Shown here one piece after another: positions 40,408 to 47,675 of a stretch of DNA of 64,000 bases. Source of the DNA: a virus; the IMG/VR virus record IMGVR_UViG_3300021961_000065, positions 1 through 64,000 of that record. One strand, given 5' to 3'. A model generated the notes under the pieces. The model saw nothing but the letters and a program-made list of their open reading frames with translations, made no database searches and had not been told where the DNA came from. Every line of letters begins with the position of its first letter. Within the stretch, counting starts at the first letter, position 1. The position numbers were made by a program, and so were the translations under genes.

Positions 40408-40555
40408 TTTTGAACAACAACGAATGTCATTTTCAGGCAGGTTATATTTAATTAAATTAGCTGAATCTATGGATATAGATGTACAAACAGATGTTGAAGA
40501 TTTGTATGCAGAATATCCTGAACAATTTATGCAAATTACTGGAGGTATGCTATGA
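40367..40555 (+). CDS. Small helical early protein beside VbhA-like gene
   Basis: 62 residues, helical. Overlaps the ArdC-like gene end by 41 bases and the VbhA-like start by 4 bases (ATGA). Contains RMSFSGRLYLIKLAESMDID. Function unknown; coupled translation with VbhA-like protein makes a joint role possible. Confidence 0.55.
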   Translation: MTKQQQTWLMHLLDFEQQRMSFSGRLYLIKLAESMDIDVQTDVEDLYAEYPEQFMQITGGML

Positions 40556-40734
40556 ATAGACAGATCAGAGAACATCGAGTAAAAGAAGCATTAGCATCAT
40601 TAGAGATAGAAGGATTAAAGATTAGTGATTATTGTCAATCACAAATCAAGGAATACATCGAGGGGCGCATGACACACAAGATGTTATTACAGATGCTAGA
40701 TGAATGGTATTTAACGGAGGTCGTTAAACGTTAA
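40552..40734 (+). CDS. Orphan VbhA-like antitoxin (possible Fic inhibitor)
   Basis: 60 residues, the size of VbhA. The helix VKEALASLEIEGLKIS holds the inhibitory motif [S/T]xxxE[G/N] as Ser16-Leu-Glu-Ile-Glu20-Gly21; in VbhA this Glu blocks the ATP site of the Fic toxin VbhT. The remainder (QIKEYIEGRMTHKMLLQML) matches the conserved second and third helix with E-G-R/E-M/I-T. No Fic motif HxFx(D/E)GNGR is seen anywhere in the window, so it has no toxin partner here and may disarm a host Fic protein. Confidence 0.72.
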   Translation: MNRQIREHRVKEALASLEIEGLKISDYCQSQIKEYIEGRMTHKMLLQMLDEWYLTEVVKR

Positions 40735-40751
40735 ACATTAAGGAGAAATTT

Positions 40752-40910
40752 ATGAAAACTGTGTGGGCTATCTTTACTGATGAAGATAGATTAGATAGTA
40801 TATGGGCTAATAGAACTAGTGCTGATGCCTATGTTAAACAAGAAGAAAAGAAAGATCCTGGAGTTGAGTTATATCCTTGGGAACTTCCATTAAACAACTG
40901 GAGTAAATAA
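40752..40910 (+). CDS. Small early protein
   Basis: 52 residues with AAGGAGA 7 bases upstream. KTVWAIFTDEDRLDSIWANR start suggests an alpha/beta fold; many Lys and Glu in the middle and YPWELPLNNW at the end. Function unknown. Confidence 0.6.
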   Translation: MKTVWAIFTDEDRLDSIWANRTSADAYVKQEEKKDPGVELYPWELPLNNWSK

Positions 40911-40912
40911 TT

Positions 40913-41053
40913 ATGACATTTGCAACTGATTTACTAGATGAGTTTTGTATAGAAGCAGGATTTGTAGACTGGGAAATTGTTAGATTGTCTGATGAATCCC
41001 CTTACTATGGAGACTATGTTGTTAGATTTATAGAAGGACCTATTGACAACTAA
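40913..41053 (+). CDS. Small acidic early protein
   Basis: 46 residues, acidic helix then beta (YYGDYVVRFIEGP). It directly follows the previous gene with 2 bases between them. Its last bases contain the -35 box of the next promoter. Function unknown. Confidence 0.5.
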   Translation: MTFATDLLDEFCIEAGFVDWEIVRLSDESPYYGDYVVRFIEGPIDN

Positions 41054-41071
41054 AAGATTTTCTGTTAGAAT
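41043..41071 (+). promoter_or_regulatory. Sigma-70-like promoter upstream of the zinc protein
   Basis: TTGACA (41043-41048), 17-base spacer, TAGAAT (41066-41071). Expected start about 41078, only 9 bases before the ATG at 41087, which has no ribosome site. Confidence 0.6.
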
Positions 41072-41086
41072 GGAATTTTATTTCAT

Positions 41087-41290
41087 ATGAAAGCAGTTCC
41101 TATGAGATGTCTAGCTTGCAATAAAGAGCTCTCAGACTTCGAAGCTACAAGAAAATCTACTCAAACAGGTGAATATATAGACTTATGTAATACGTGTTAT
41201 CGTACTATTAAAGATGTAATATTGCCTCAAGAACGTGAAGACTTACGAGATGTAATAGAAGATGATGATGAAGAAAATGGGGAGTACTAA
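41087..41290 (+). CDS. Small four-Cys zinc protein
   Basis: 67 residues. CLACNKEL at residues 8-15 and CNTCY near 34-38 form a probable zinc site; the C-terminus is strongly acidic (EDDDEENGEY). A second in-frame ATG at 41102 (MRCLACNK) is an alternative start. Similar proteins are common in marine phages. Followed by a bidirectional terminator. Confidence 0.65.
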   Translation: MKAVPMRCLACNKELSDFEATRKSTQTGEYIDLCNTCYRTIKDVILPQEREDLRDVIEDDDEENGEY

Positions 41291-41303
41291 ACTCCCCTTT
41301 GAT
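41279..41303. terminator. Bidirectional terminator between zinc protein and pqqA-like gene
   Basis: GGGGAGT (41279-41285), loop ACTAA, ACTCCCC (41291-41297), then TTT on the plus strand; on the minus strand the stem is followed by ATTTTCTT. Serves both converging genes. Confidence 0.7.
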
Positions 41304-41304
41304 A

Positions 41305-41376
41305 TTACTTGTTACATACGTACATAGTAACTTCAAAACCAAATCTCATTTCTGTTGCTGATGGTTTAGTCCACAT
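41305..41376 (-). CDS. pqqA: PqqA-like peptide (pyrroloquinoline quinone precursor)
   Basis: 23 residues, exactly the length of Klebsiella-type PqqA. Starts MWTKP and ends GFEVTMYVCNK. The conserved E-V-T-x-Y is at residues 15-19: Glu15 and Tyr19 are the two residues that are joined to build PQQ. Arg11-x-Gly13 and the final N-(K/R) also match. GGAG lies 7 bases before the ATG on the minus strand. Read against the operon between two plus-strand genes, with its own terminator. No pqqB-E genes are present, so host enzymes would process it. The match is over nearly all positions, so chance is unlikely. Confidence 0.85.
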   Translation of the reverse strand: MWTKPSATEMRFGFEVTMYVCNK

Positions 41377-41393
41377 AATGTTTCTCCATTTAG

Positions 41394-41422
41394 TTGATTA
41401 ATATACTTTTTTAGTATATAAT
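41394..41422 (+). promoter_or_regulatory. Sigma-70-like promoter of the replication operon
   Basis: TTGATT (41394-41399), 17-base spacer with inverted repeat ATATACT/AGTATAT, TATAAT (41417-41422). Leads to the primase gene at 41488. The AT-rich stretch after it reads TATAAT-like in the other direction too and could feed the pqqA-like gene. Confidence 0.6.
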
Positions 41423-41487
41423 AATATTATACTATAAATACGATATAGTGTAATCAGTACGATCTTGATAAGGAGCTAAGTTAAATC

Positions 41488-42186
41488 ATGAGTGCTTTTT
41501 TACAGCATTTACCCTGTCCTAATTGTGGTAGTAAAGACAATCTAGGTGAGTATGAAGATCATTTCTTCTGCTTTGGATGTCGTTATCACAAACATAAATC
41601 AGACACAAAATCATTAAGAAAACGAATAACTGTTAAACAAGAAACAGTGTATACTCCTGTCCAGGACATGGAGTTAACAGATGAACTACCTTCTGTTGCA
41701 AAACAATGGCTATTGAAGTATGGCATTACAATGGAAGATGCTAAAGAATATAATTTACAATGGAATCCTAATATGAATATGCTAATGTTATTAAAAACAA
41801 AATACTATTGGCAAGCAAGATTATTTGATAAAGCTAAACCAAAGTATTTATCTAAAGGAAAGAAACCTGTACAAATATATGGATATGGTACAGAACGAGT
41901 TACACTATGTGAAGACATAATTTCTGCTATCAAGTTAGCTCGAGTCTCTCCTGAGATGTGTGCTTCTCCTCTTCTAGGAAGCACAATCTCTTTCGAGGCC
42001 CTTCGCTTTTATAAGAAAAAATATAACAGAATCACAATATGGCTTGATCGAGATAAAGCTAAAGAAGCAATAAAGATAAGTAAATTGTTTCAACAATATG
42101 GAACTAAGAGTGATGTTATTATTACTCCTCTTGATCCAAAAGAATACAATAGAACGGAGCTTAGAGAATGGTTGAATTACAGATAA
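41488..42186 (+). CDS. DNA primase (T7 gp4 primase half)
   Basis: 232 residues. Zinc finger Cys10-x2-Cys13 and Cys28-x2-Cys31 for template recognition, then a Toprim domain with LCEDIISAIKLAR (Glu of the active site, here after Cys instead of the usual Thr/Val) and TIWLDRDKA (Asp pair). In T7 primase and helicase are one protein; here they are separate, with the helicase starting 19 bases before this gene ends. AAGGAG site upstream. Confidence 0.85.
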   Translation: MSAFLQHLPCPNCGSKDNLGEYEDHFFCFGCRYHKHKSDTKSLRKRITVKQETVYTPVQDMELTDELPSVAKQWLLKYGITMEDAKEYNLQWNPNMNMLMLLKTKYYWQARLFDKAKPKYLSKGKKPVQIYGYGTERVTLCEDIISAIKLARVSPEMCASPLLGSTISFEALRFYKKKYNRITIWLDRDKAKEAIKISKLFQQYGTKSDVIITPLDPKEYNRTELREWLNYR

Positions 42187-43415
42187 TAAGATTATTCTGT
42201 GTAAATAAAGATGAGTATAGTCGTTACTATAAATACGTTGATACGACTTACATGAAAAACAATTATCCTTTGTTACATAAATTGTTTCAAATGGTATTTA
42301 GTTTCTATGATAAATATGATAAAGATAACATTACACCTAATGAACTCTTTACAATGTATCAAGCTAACTATATTACAGATGAATCAGAACAAAAAGAAAT
42401 AAAAGAACTTATTGATACCATCTTTGATTCTGAAGAAAACACAGCTATACGAGATTTATTACAGACACATAAAAGACGTGCTCTTGCAGGTAACCTTGCT
42501 AAAGTAGCTTTAGATGTAGAAGAAGGTAAAGTAGAAGCTGAAAAACTACAGGAACTTTTTAGTGACTTTGAATTACAAGCAGTAAATGAACAAGAAATTA
42601 ATGGCTGCACAGATGATTTATCAGACTTATTACATCAACAATTTGATGAAGTGGGGCTTCGTTGGAGACTTAACTTCTTAAATAAATCATTAGGTAGTCT
42701 ACGTCAAGGAGACTTTGGCTTTATCTTTGCTAGACCTGAAACAGGTAAAACTACTTTCTTAGCTTCAGAAGTATCTAATATGATAAAATATACAGACAAA
42801 GAAATACATTGGTTTCATAACGAAGAGGGTGCACGTAAAGTGCAAACTCGAGTCTATCAAGCAGTGCTTGGAGTTACAACACAACAACTAAAGAAACACG
42901 AAGAACGTTGTAAACAAAAGTATTATGAAGAAACATATAAAGATGGACAGAAAAGAATCTTTATACATGATGTTAATGAATCTTCACACATCAAAGTAAT
43001 TGAAGGAATCTTAAAACAAAAGAACCCCGGGCTTATAATACTTGATCAAATTGATAAGATAAAAGGATTTAAAGCAGATCGTAATGATCTTGAATTAAAA
43101 GTATTATATCAATGGGCTAGGGAACTTTGTAAAAAGTATGCTCCAGTTATTGCCGTCTCCCAAGCTAGTGGTGAGGCAGAGGGTGTACCATTTCTAACAA
43201 TGGATATGGTAGACTCATCCAAGACAGCCAAACAAGGAGAGGCTGATTGGATTCTAGGTATAGGTAAGGATAAAGATAATACCTCTCGTATAAGGTATCT
43301 AAATATCACTAAAAATAAGCTCCTTGGTGATAGCGATTCCTTACCTGCACTTAGACATGGTAGTGCTAGAGTACTAATTAAACCTGAGGTAGCTCAATAT
43401 GAAGACATCGTTTAG
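42168..43415 (+). CDS. Replicative helicase (DnaB/T7 gp4 helicase type)
   Basis: 415 residues. N-terminal helical part (to about 165), then RecA-like ring ATPase: Walker A ARPETGKTT (residues 188-196), Walker B PGLIILDQID, and VIAVSQASGEA followed by SSKTAKQGEADWILGIG and ITKNKLL (arginine finger area). Unwinds DNA ahead of the split polymerase and interacts with primase. The Walker A has Arg-Pro-Glu in place of the usual Gly-rich start, as in some phage helicases. Confidence 0.88.
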   Translation: MVELQIIRLFCVNKDEYSRYYKYVDTTYMKNNYPLLHKLFQMVFSFYDKYDKDNITPNELFTMYQANYITDESEQKEIKELIDTIFDSEENTAIRDLLQTHKRRALAGNLAKVALDVEEGKVEAEKLQELFSDFELQAVNEQEINGCTDDLSDLLHQQFDEVGLRWRLNFLNKSLGSLRQGDFGFIFARPETGKTTFLASEVSNMIKYTDKEIHWFHNEEGARKVQTRVYQAVLGVTTQQLKKHEERCKQKYYEETYKDGQKRIFIHDVNESSHIKVIEGILKQKNPGLIILDQIDKIKGFKADRNDLELKVLYQWARELCKKYAPVIAVSQASGEAEGVPFLTMDMVDSSKTAKQGEADWILGIGKDKDNTSRIRYLNITKNKLLGDSDSLPALRHGSARVLIKPEVAQYEDIV

Positions 43416-43560
43416 TAAAAGAGAATGTAATATTTGTGGTGAGCCTGCTCTTATATGGTATAAAAACAAATGGTGGTGTGCTTTTTGTACAAGTATGGGT
43501 GAATTTAATATGAAAGGATATTGTAAACATGAGAAGACTGATGATAACGATCCATCGTGA
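43399..43560 (+). CDS. Small zinc-ribbon protein
   Basis: 53 residues starting inside the helicase end (ATG overlap of 17 bases). CNICGEPALIW and WWCAFCTSMG form a four-Cys zinc ribbon; a further Cys-His pair (GYCKHEK) follows. Probably a nucleic-acid-binding helper in the replication operon. Function unknown. Confidence 0.65.
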   Translation: MKTSFSKRECNICGEPALIWYKNKWWCAFCTSMGEFNMKGYCKHEKTDDNDPS

Positions 43561-43789
43561 TTATGATGCAACAAATGATATAACTAATCCTACTATGAAA
43601 AAGATATATTCATATATGCAAAGAGGTAAAACATATACTCGTAAAGATATAGCAAAAGACCTGTCCCTACCTGTTCCTACAGTGACAGCTAGGGTTTCAG
43701 ATCTTCTGATGAAACATTATATAACAGAGACCCCTACTGTATGGGATGAAAAATCTAAAAGATATATAGGAGGCTTCCAAAGATTATGA
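43529..43789 (+). CDS. Winged-helix DNA-binding protein
   Basis: 86 residues (72 or so if started at the ATG at 43541). Helix-turn-helix GKTYTRKDIAKDLSLPVPTVTARVSDLL, short of that run, with recognition helix PTVTARVSDLL and a wing around TPTVWDEKSKRYIGG. Could regulate transcription of the operon or help replication initiation. Placed between zinc ribbon and polymerase, ATGA overlap to the latter. Confidence 0.75.
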   Translation: MRRLMITIHRDYDATNDITNPTMKKIYSYMQRGKTYTRKDIAKDLSLPVPTVTARVSDLLMKHYITETPTVWDEKSKRYIGGFQRL

Positions 43790-44940
43790 ATGTATTAACA
43801 ATAGATGTAGAAACTACCATATCAAATAAAGGTAATCCTTTTGATACAACTAATAAATTAGTATATGTAGGATGTAAAGATAACGAGCAACCTACTAAAG
43901 TATTTAGTATTGAATACAATCAAGAACCTTATAAAGATAAACTTAATAAGATTCAAGCTATGATAAATGATGTTGATTGGTTAGTAGGTTTTAATATTAA
44001 ATTTGATTTATCTTGGTTAAAAAGATATGGAATTAAATTTGATCACAAAAGAATATGGGATTGTCAGTTAGCTCACTTTATTATGACAGGACAAGAAAAA
44101 CCATATCCTAGTTTAAATGGAGTCTGTGAACATCACGGACTTGAACAAAAGATAGATATTATTAAAGAGCAGTATTGGTCTAATGGCATTGACACTCCAA
44201 ATATACCAGAAGAATTATTACAAGACTATCTTAAAAAAGATGTAGACTTAACAAGAGAAGTTTATAAAAAACAAATGTATGTATTATATAAAGATACTAA
44301 TCAAGCTAATCTTATACAATTACATTTTAGAGATTTAGCAGTGCTTCAAGAAATGGAATACAATGGGATGTTATATGATCAACAAAGGAGTAAAATACTT
44401 GGTGATGAATTGGATGAACAAATTGGGAAACTGGATAGACGACTGTACGATTTACATGGATTGGATTCTTTTAACCCTTCTAGCGTGGATCACCTTAATG
44501 CTTTCCTTTATGGTGGGAGGCTTAGCTTCCGTCGTAAAGTACCTGATGGTGTTTACAAGACGGGGGCTCGTAAAGGTGAACCAAAGGAAAAATGGGAAAC
44601 GTATGAAGTAGAATTACCACAACGTTGTAAACCTATTGCAGGATCTGAACTAAAAAAAGATGGATTATATTCAGTAGATGATAGTACAATTAAAAGATTA
44701 AAAGGAGCAAAAGATATTCGTGATTTAATACTAACAAGAGCTACATTACAGAAACGACTTACAGCATACTATAGAGGCTTAGATGAACTTATCACAGAAA
44801 ATAATTGGAAACAAAACAAACTACATGGAGTCCTCAACCAATGTGTTGCTAGAACAGGACGACTCTCAAGTAGTAAACCCAACTTACAAAACTTTGATTC
44901 AGAAATTAAAGGCTTGCTTTACAGTAGATATGAGTCATAG
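43786..44940 (+). CDS. Family A DNA polymerase, N-terminal part (3'-5' exonuclease to thumb), copy B
   Basis: 384 residues, complete. Exonuclease motif I DVETT (Asp7, Glu9), motif II GFNIKFD (Asn70, Asp74), motif III Y148-x3-Asp152 in YLKKDVDL. The C-terminal TGRLSSSKPNLQN precedes the end by about 20 residues. As in copy A the chain stops at a turn just before motif A (EIKGLLYSRYES). The proofreading site looks intact. Homologue of 1-937. Confidence 0.92.
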   Translation: MNVLTIDVETTISNKGNPFDTTNKLVYVGCKDNEQPTKVFSIEYNQEPYKDKLNKIQAMINDVDWLVGFNIKFDLSWLKRYGIKFDHKRIWDCQLAHFIMTGQEKPYPSLNGVCEHHGLEQKIDIIKEQYWSNGIDTPNIPEELLQDYLKKDVDLTREVYKKQMYVLYKDTNQANLIQLHFRDLAVLQEMEYNGMLYDQQRSKILGDELDEQIGKLDRRLYDLHGLDSFNPSSVDHLNAFLYGGRLSFRRKVPDGVYKTGARKGEPKEKWETYEVELPQRCKPIAGSELKKDGLYSVDDSTIKRLKGAKDIRDLILTRATLQKRLTAYYRGLDELITENNWKQNKLHGVLNQCVARTGRLSSSKPNLQNFDSEIKGLLYSRYES

Positions 44941-45187
44941 TAAAAAAGTAACAGTAGCTATTACAGGCATTGATGATTATTTTCGTAATAATTGTCCTCG
45001 CTCTGAAAGATTAAAAGATCTTTATGAACATATAGAACGCAAAGGATTAAATGTAGCCTGGGCAGAATATGTATCTAAAGATATAGAAGATCTTATTATG
45101 ATAGAAGGACCTGAATTTTTACTTAAACATATGTCTGTTAGTGCTAAAGATAAACTAATAAAGTACATGAAAAAGAGGTATCTTTAA
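44930..45187 (+). CDS. Small protein inserted between the two polymerase halves, copy B
   Basis: 85 residues from ATG 44930, overlapping the upstream polymerase gene by 11 bases; a much longer in-frame start at 44783 would sit inside that gene and is unlikely. Helical, basic: SHSKKVTVAITGIDDYF, then LKDLYEHIERKGLN and a conserved end. The last about 30 residues match the copy A insert loosely; the rest does not. Its stop overlaps the ATG of the catalytic half (TAATG). Confidence 0.72.
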   Translation: MSHSKKVTVAITGIDDYFRNNCPRSERLKDLYEHIERKGLNVAWAEYVSKDIEDLIMIEGPEFLLKHMSVSAKDKLIKYMKKRYL

Positions 45188-45912
45188 TGTTATTACAAGC
45201 AGATGCAAAACAACTAGAGTGGGTAGGTGCTGCTTATTTATCTCAAGATCCTGTAGCTATTAATGAAATATGGGGATCAGTAGATATGCACAGTGATAAT
45301 CAAAAACGATTTGGTCTACCTAGTAGATTGATTGCTAAGACTTTCGTGTTTAGATTAATCTATGGAGGCAGTGCTTATAGTTATGCACATGATCCTAACT
45401 TTATGTCAATAGGTAGTGAAAAGTATTGGCAAACTATTATAGATAACTTTTATGATAAATATAAAAGATTAGGTGAATGGCATAAAGAAATCTATGAAGA
45501 AGCAGTTCGTGAACGTAGATTAGTAATGCCAACAAATAGAGTCTATAACTTTGAATCTGAAGTTAAAGGCAATAAAGTATATTATCCACGTACTAAGATA
45601 TTAAACTATCCTGTACAAGGATTAGGCGCAGATCTTATGGCGATTGCTCGTGTGTCGTTAATGACTAAACTACGTGAGATGAAAGACATAGTTATGGTTA
45701 ATACAGTACATGATTCAATAATACTTGATTTTAATTCAAAAGTATGGGATAATATACATATAGTCAATTTAGTTGACAAATGTTTCAATGAAGTTCCAGA
45801 TAACTTTCACAAATTATTTGGGAAAGAGTTTAACTTACCTATGAGAGTCGAGTGTCAAGTAGGACCCACATGGGGATCAATGGAGATAATAAATGCAGAT
45901 AAACGTAATTGA
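45187..45912 (+). CDS. Family A DNA polymerase, C-terminal catalytic part, copy B
   Basis: 241 residues, same length as copy A and about 70 percent identical by eye. Motif A DAKQLEW (Asp6), motif B with Lys51, Phe55 (Pol I 762) and Tyr59, motif C VHDS (Asp176, Ser177). The first 47 bases from the preceding TAATG are identical to copy A at 1140-1186, well above the general level. Coupled to the insert gene by TAATG and overlaps SSB by 20 bases. Confidence 0.92.
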   Translation: MLLQADAKQLEWVGAAYLSQDPVAINEIWGSVDMHSDNQKRFGLPSRLIAKTFVFRLIYGGSAYSYAHDPNFMSIGSEKYWQTIIDNFYDKYKRLGEWHKEIYEEAVRERRLVMPTNRVYNFESEVKGNKVYYPRTKILNYPVQGLGADLMAIARVSLMTKLREMKDIVMVNTVHDSIILDFNSKVWDNIHIVNLVDKCFNEVPDNFHKLFGKEFNLPMRVECQVGPTWGSMEIINADKRN

Positions 45913-46429
45913 TGTAGGACAACCAACCACTCATGCTAGTGCTAATGGTAGATCATATGAAATGATTGAAGTTGCATACAAGAATGAGAACGGGCAAATT
46001 CAACAAAAGAAGTTAATGTCATTCAAAAACCCTGACGTTTACAAACAAGCTTTAACATGGGAGAAAGGTGCAACAGTCCATATACAAGCTGAGAAAAACG
46101 AAAAAGGTTATTGGGAATGGATTGGCTTAGGAGATGTACCAGTAGCTAGTGCATCACCATCATCACAACCTAGTAAATCTAATAGCAATACTAGAGTTAC
46201 TGGTTCTAACTATGAAACCAAAGAAGAACGTGCAGCACGACAAGTAATGATTGTTCGGCAGTCATCTATCTCTTCAGCAGTCAGTGCTTTAACAGCAAGT
46301 AATAATGTTCCTTCAAGCAACGACATTCTATCTCTTGCAAAAGAGTTTGAAGATTATGTTATGGGTAATACTACTGTTAACAAAGCTGATGGTGGAATAG
46401 ATAACTTTGAGGATGATGTTCCTTTTTAG
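45893..46429 (+). CDS. Single-stranded DNA-binding protein, copy B
   Basis: 178 residues. OB-like N-terminal domain (INVIDVGQPTTHASANGRSY), a Ser/Pro/Asn linker near residues 85-100, a helical KEERAARQVMIVRQSSISSA segment and an acidic tail ending EDDVPF. The tail is nearly identical in form to the bacterial SSB tip. Unlike copy A, the stop does not overlap the exonuclease start; a hairpin lies between. Confidence 0.75.
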   Translation: MQINVIDVGQPTTHASANGRSYEMIEVAYKNENGQIQQKKLMSFKNPDVYKQALTWEKGATVHIQAEKNEKGYWEWIGLGDVPVASASPSSQPSKSNSNTRVTGSNYETKEERAARQVMIVRQSSISSAVSALTASNNVPSSNDILSLAKEFEDYVMGNTTVNKADGGIDNFEDDVPF

Positions 46430-46440
46430 GGACATCTTCT
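46415..46440 (+). terminator. Hairpin at the SSB-exonuclease border, copy B
   Basis: GATGTTCC (46415-46422), loop TTTTTA, GGGACATC (46429-46436), 8 base pairs with one G-U, then TTCTTTC. It overlaps the SSB stop codon. Could partly stop transcription so that SSB exceeds exonuclease. Copy A lacks it; there the genes overlap. Confidence 0.4.
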
Positions 46441-46446
46441 TTCATT

Positions 46447-47142
46447 ATGTTAGCTCTAATTGATATGGATATAGTATGCTATCGTTGTGCTGCTTCAGCA
46501 GAAAACAATGATCTAGGAATAGCTATATACAGACAGAATGAATTACTTGATCAGATATTAGAGATGACAGGAGCTACAGCATATAAAGCTTACCTATCAG
46601 GTCAAAAGAACTTTCGTAAACAAATCTACCCAGAATATAAAGCTAATAGAAAGCAACCTAAACCTATACATCTGGATAACTGTAGAGACTATGCGATGCA
46701 GGAACAAAATGCAGAACTCGCACCTATAGGATTAGAAGCAGATGATGCTCTAGGAATAAATCAGACTAAAGACACAGTAATTTGTAGTTTAGATAAGGAT
46801 CTATTACAGATCCCTGGACAACATTACTCATGGGAAATTAGTGGTAAAGGATGGAAAAAACCACACATATTCAGAGAAATTACTGAAATAGAAGGACTTA
46901 AACTATTCTATGAACAATGCCTTAAAGGAGATCGAACAGACAATATACGAGGCATAGAAAAGATTGGAGATAAAAAAGCAAACTTAATATTAAAACCATA
47001 CACAACAGAACTAGAAATGTTTAATGTAGTCAGAGATATGTATGGTAATGATGAAGAGTTTTTAATGAACGCTAATTGTTTATGGATATTACGAGATGAA
47101 AACGAAACGTTTACAGAACGCTTTGCCAAACTTCAAAAGTAA
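46447..47142 (+). CDS. 5'-3' exonuclease / flap nuclease, copy B
   Basis: 231 residues. DMD, IYPEYKANR, EADDALG, SLDKDLLQIPG and GDRTDNIRGIEKIGDKKA in the same order as copy A. Primer removal and DNA degradation in related phages. Its end overlaps the endonuclease gene by 47 bases. Confidence 0.9.
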   Translation: MLALIDMDIVCYRCAASAENNDLGIAIYRQNELLDQILEMTGATAYKAYLSGQKNFRKQIYPEYKANRKQPKPIHLDNCRDYAMQEQNAELAPIGLEADDALGINQTKDTVICSLDKDLLQIPGQHYSWEISGKGWKKPHIFREITEIEGLKLFYEQCLKGDRTDNIRGIEKIGDKKANLILKPYTTELEMFNVVRDMYGNDEEFLMNANCLWILRDENETFTERFAKLQK

Positions 47143-47506
47143 ATTTGAACGTAGTATTTGGGAACAGTTAATAAAAGAATACAAGACTTGTCAGTATGAA
47201 TGTGACTCGTACAAATACGAACAACCTGTTATTATAAGAACCTACACTCCTGACTTTAAGACAGGTAAACATAAAGTATACTTAGAAACAAAAGGTAAAT
47301 TAGATTTAGAGACTCGTAAGAAAATGATATGGTTTAAAGAATGTAATCCTAATGTACGGATTATATTTTTATTTCAAAATGCTGATGTTAAACTACGTAA
47401 AGGTAGTAAAACATCTTATAGTGAATGGGCAACAAAGAATAACTTTGAATGGTTAGATGCTAGAAAGGATTGGATAAGTGCATATAAAGAAATGCTCAAA
47501 GAATAA
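47096..47506 (+). CDS. Endonuclease I / Holliday junction resolvase (T7 gp3 type), copy B
   Basis: 136 residues with an 8-residue longer N-terminus than copy A. FKSKFERSIWEQL, YTPDFKTG and YLETKGKLD (catalytic Asp, Glu, Lys), RKKMIWFKECNP and the end EWLDARKDWISAYKE. Overlaps on both sides with neighbours, as in copy A. Confidence 0.88.
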   Translation: MKTKRLQNALPNFKSKFERSIWEQLIKEYKTCQYECDSYKYEQPVIIRTYTPDFKTGKHKVYLETKGKLDLETRKKMIWFKECNPNVRIIFLFQNADVKLRKGSKTSYSEWATKNNFEWLDARKDWISAYKEMLKE

Positions 47507-47675
47507 AGATGGTTCATTTAAATTTGAAGTTGAAGTGAACAAAGATGAAGCTGCCTATTTGTTTAATTATGCTCTTAATGATTTAATAAAAGCAGGGTTT
47601 ATGCACGTAGATTTAATTACTGAAGCTGAATATGAGCTTAATTTATTTAGAGAAGATGGAGGAGATCTATCATGA
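47478..47675 (+). CDS. Small conserved protein with GTG start, copy B
   Basis: 65 residues; same length and same GTG start inside the endonuclease gene as copy A (3403). KNKDGSFKFEVEVNKDEAAYL and the end LNLFREDGGDLS match the copy A protein. The conserved unusual start argues for coupling to endonuclease translation. Function unknown. Confidence 0.75.
   Translation: MHIKKCSKNKDGSFKFEVEVNKDEAAYLFNYALNDLIKAGFMHVDLITEAEYELNLFREDGGDLS

Noticed and set aside
40552-40910. Complete toxin-antitoxin pair
   Set aside because: Neither neighbour of the VbhA-like gene has a Fic motif or another toxin signature, so only the antitoxin is supported.
44783-44929. Longer start of the copy B polymerase insert gene inside the upstream polymerase gene
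   Set aside because: It would need 158 bases of overlap and has no ribosome site; the ATG at 44930 matches the copy A layout.
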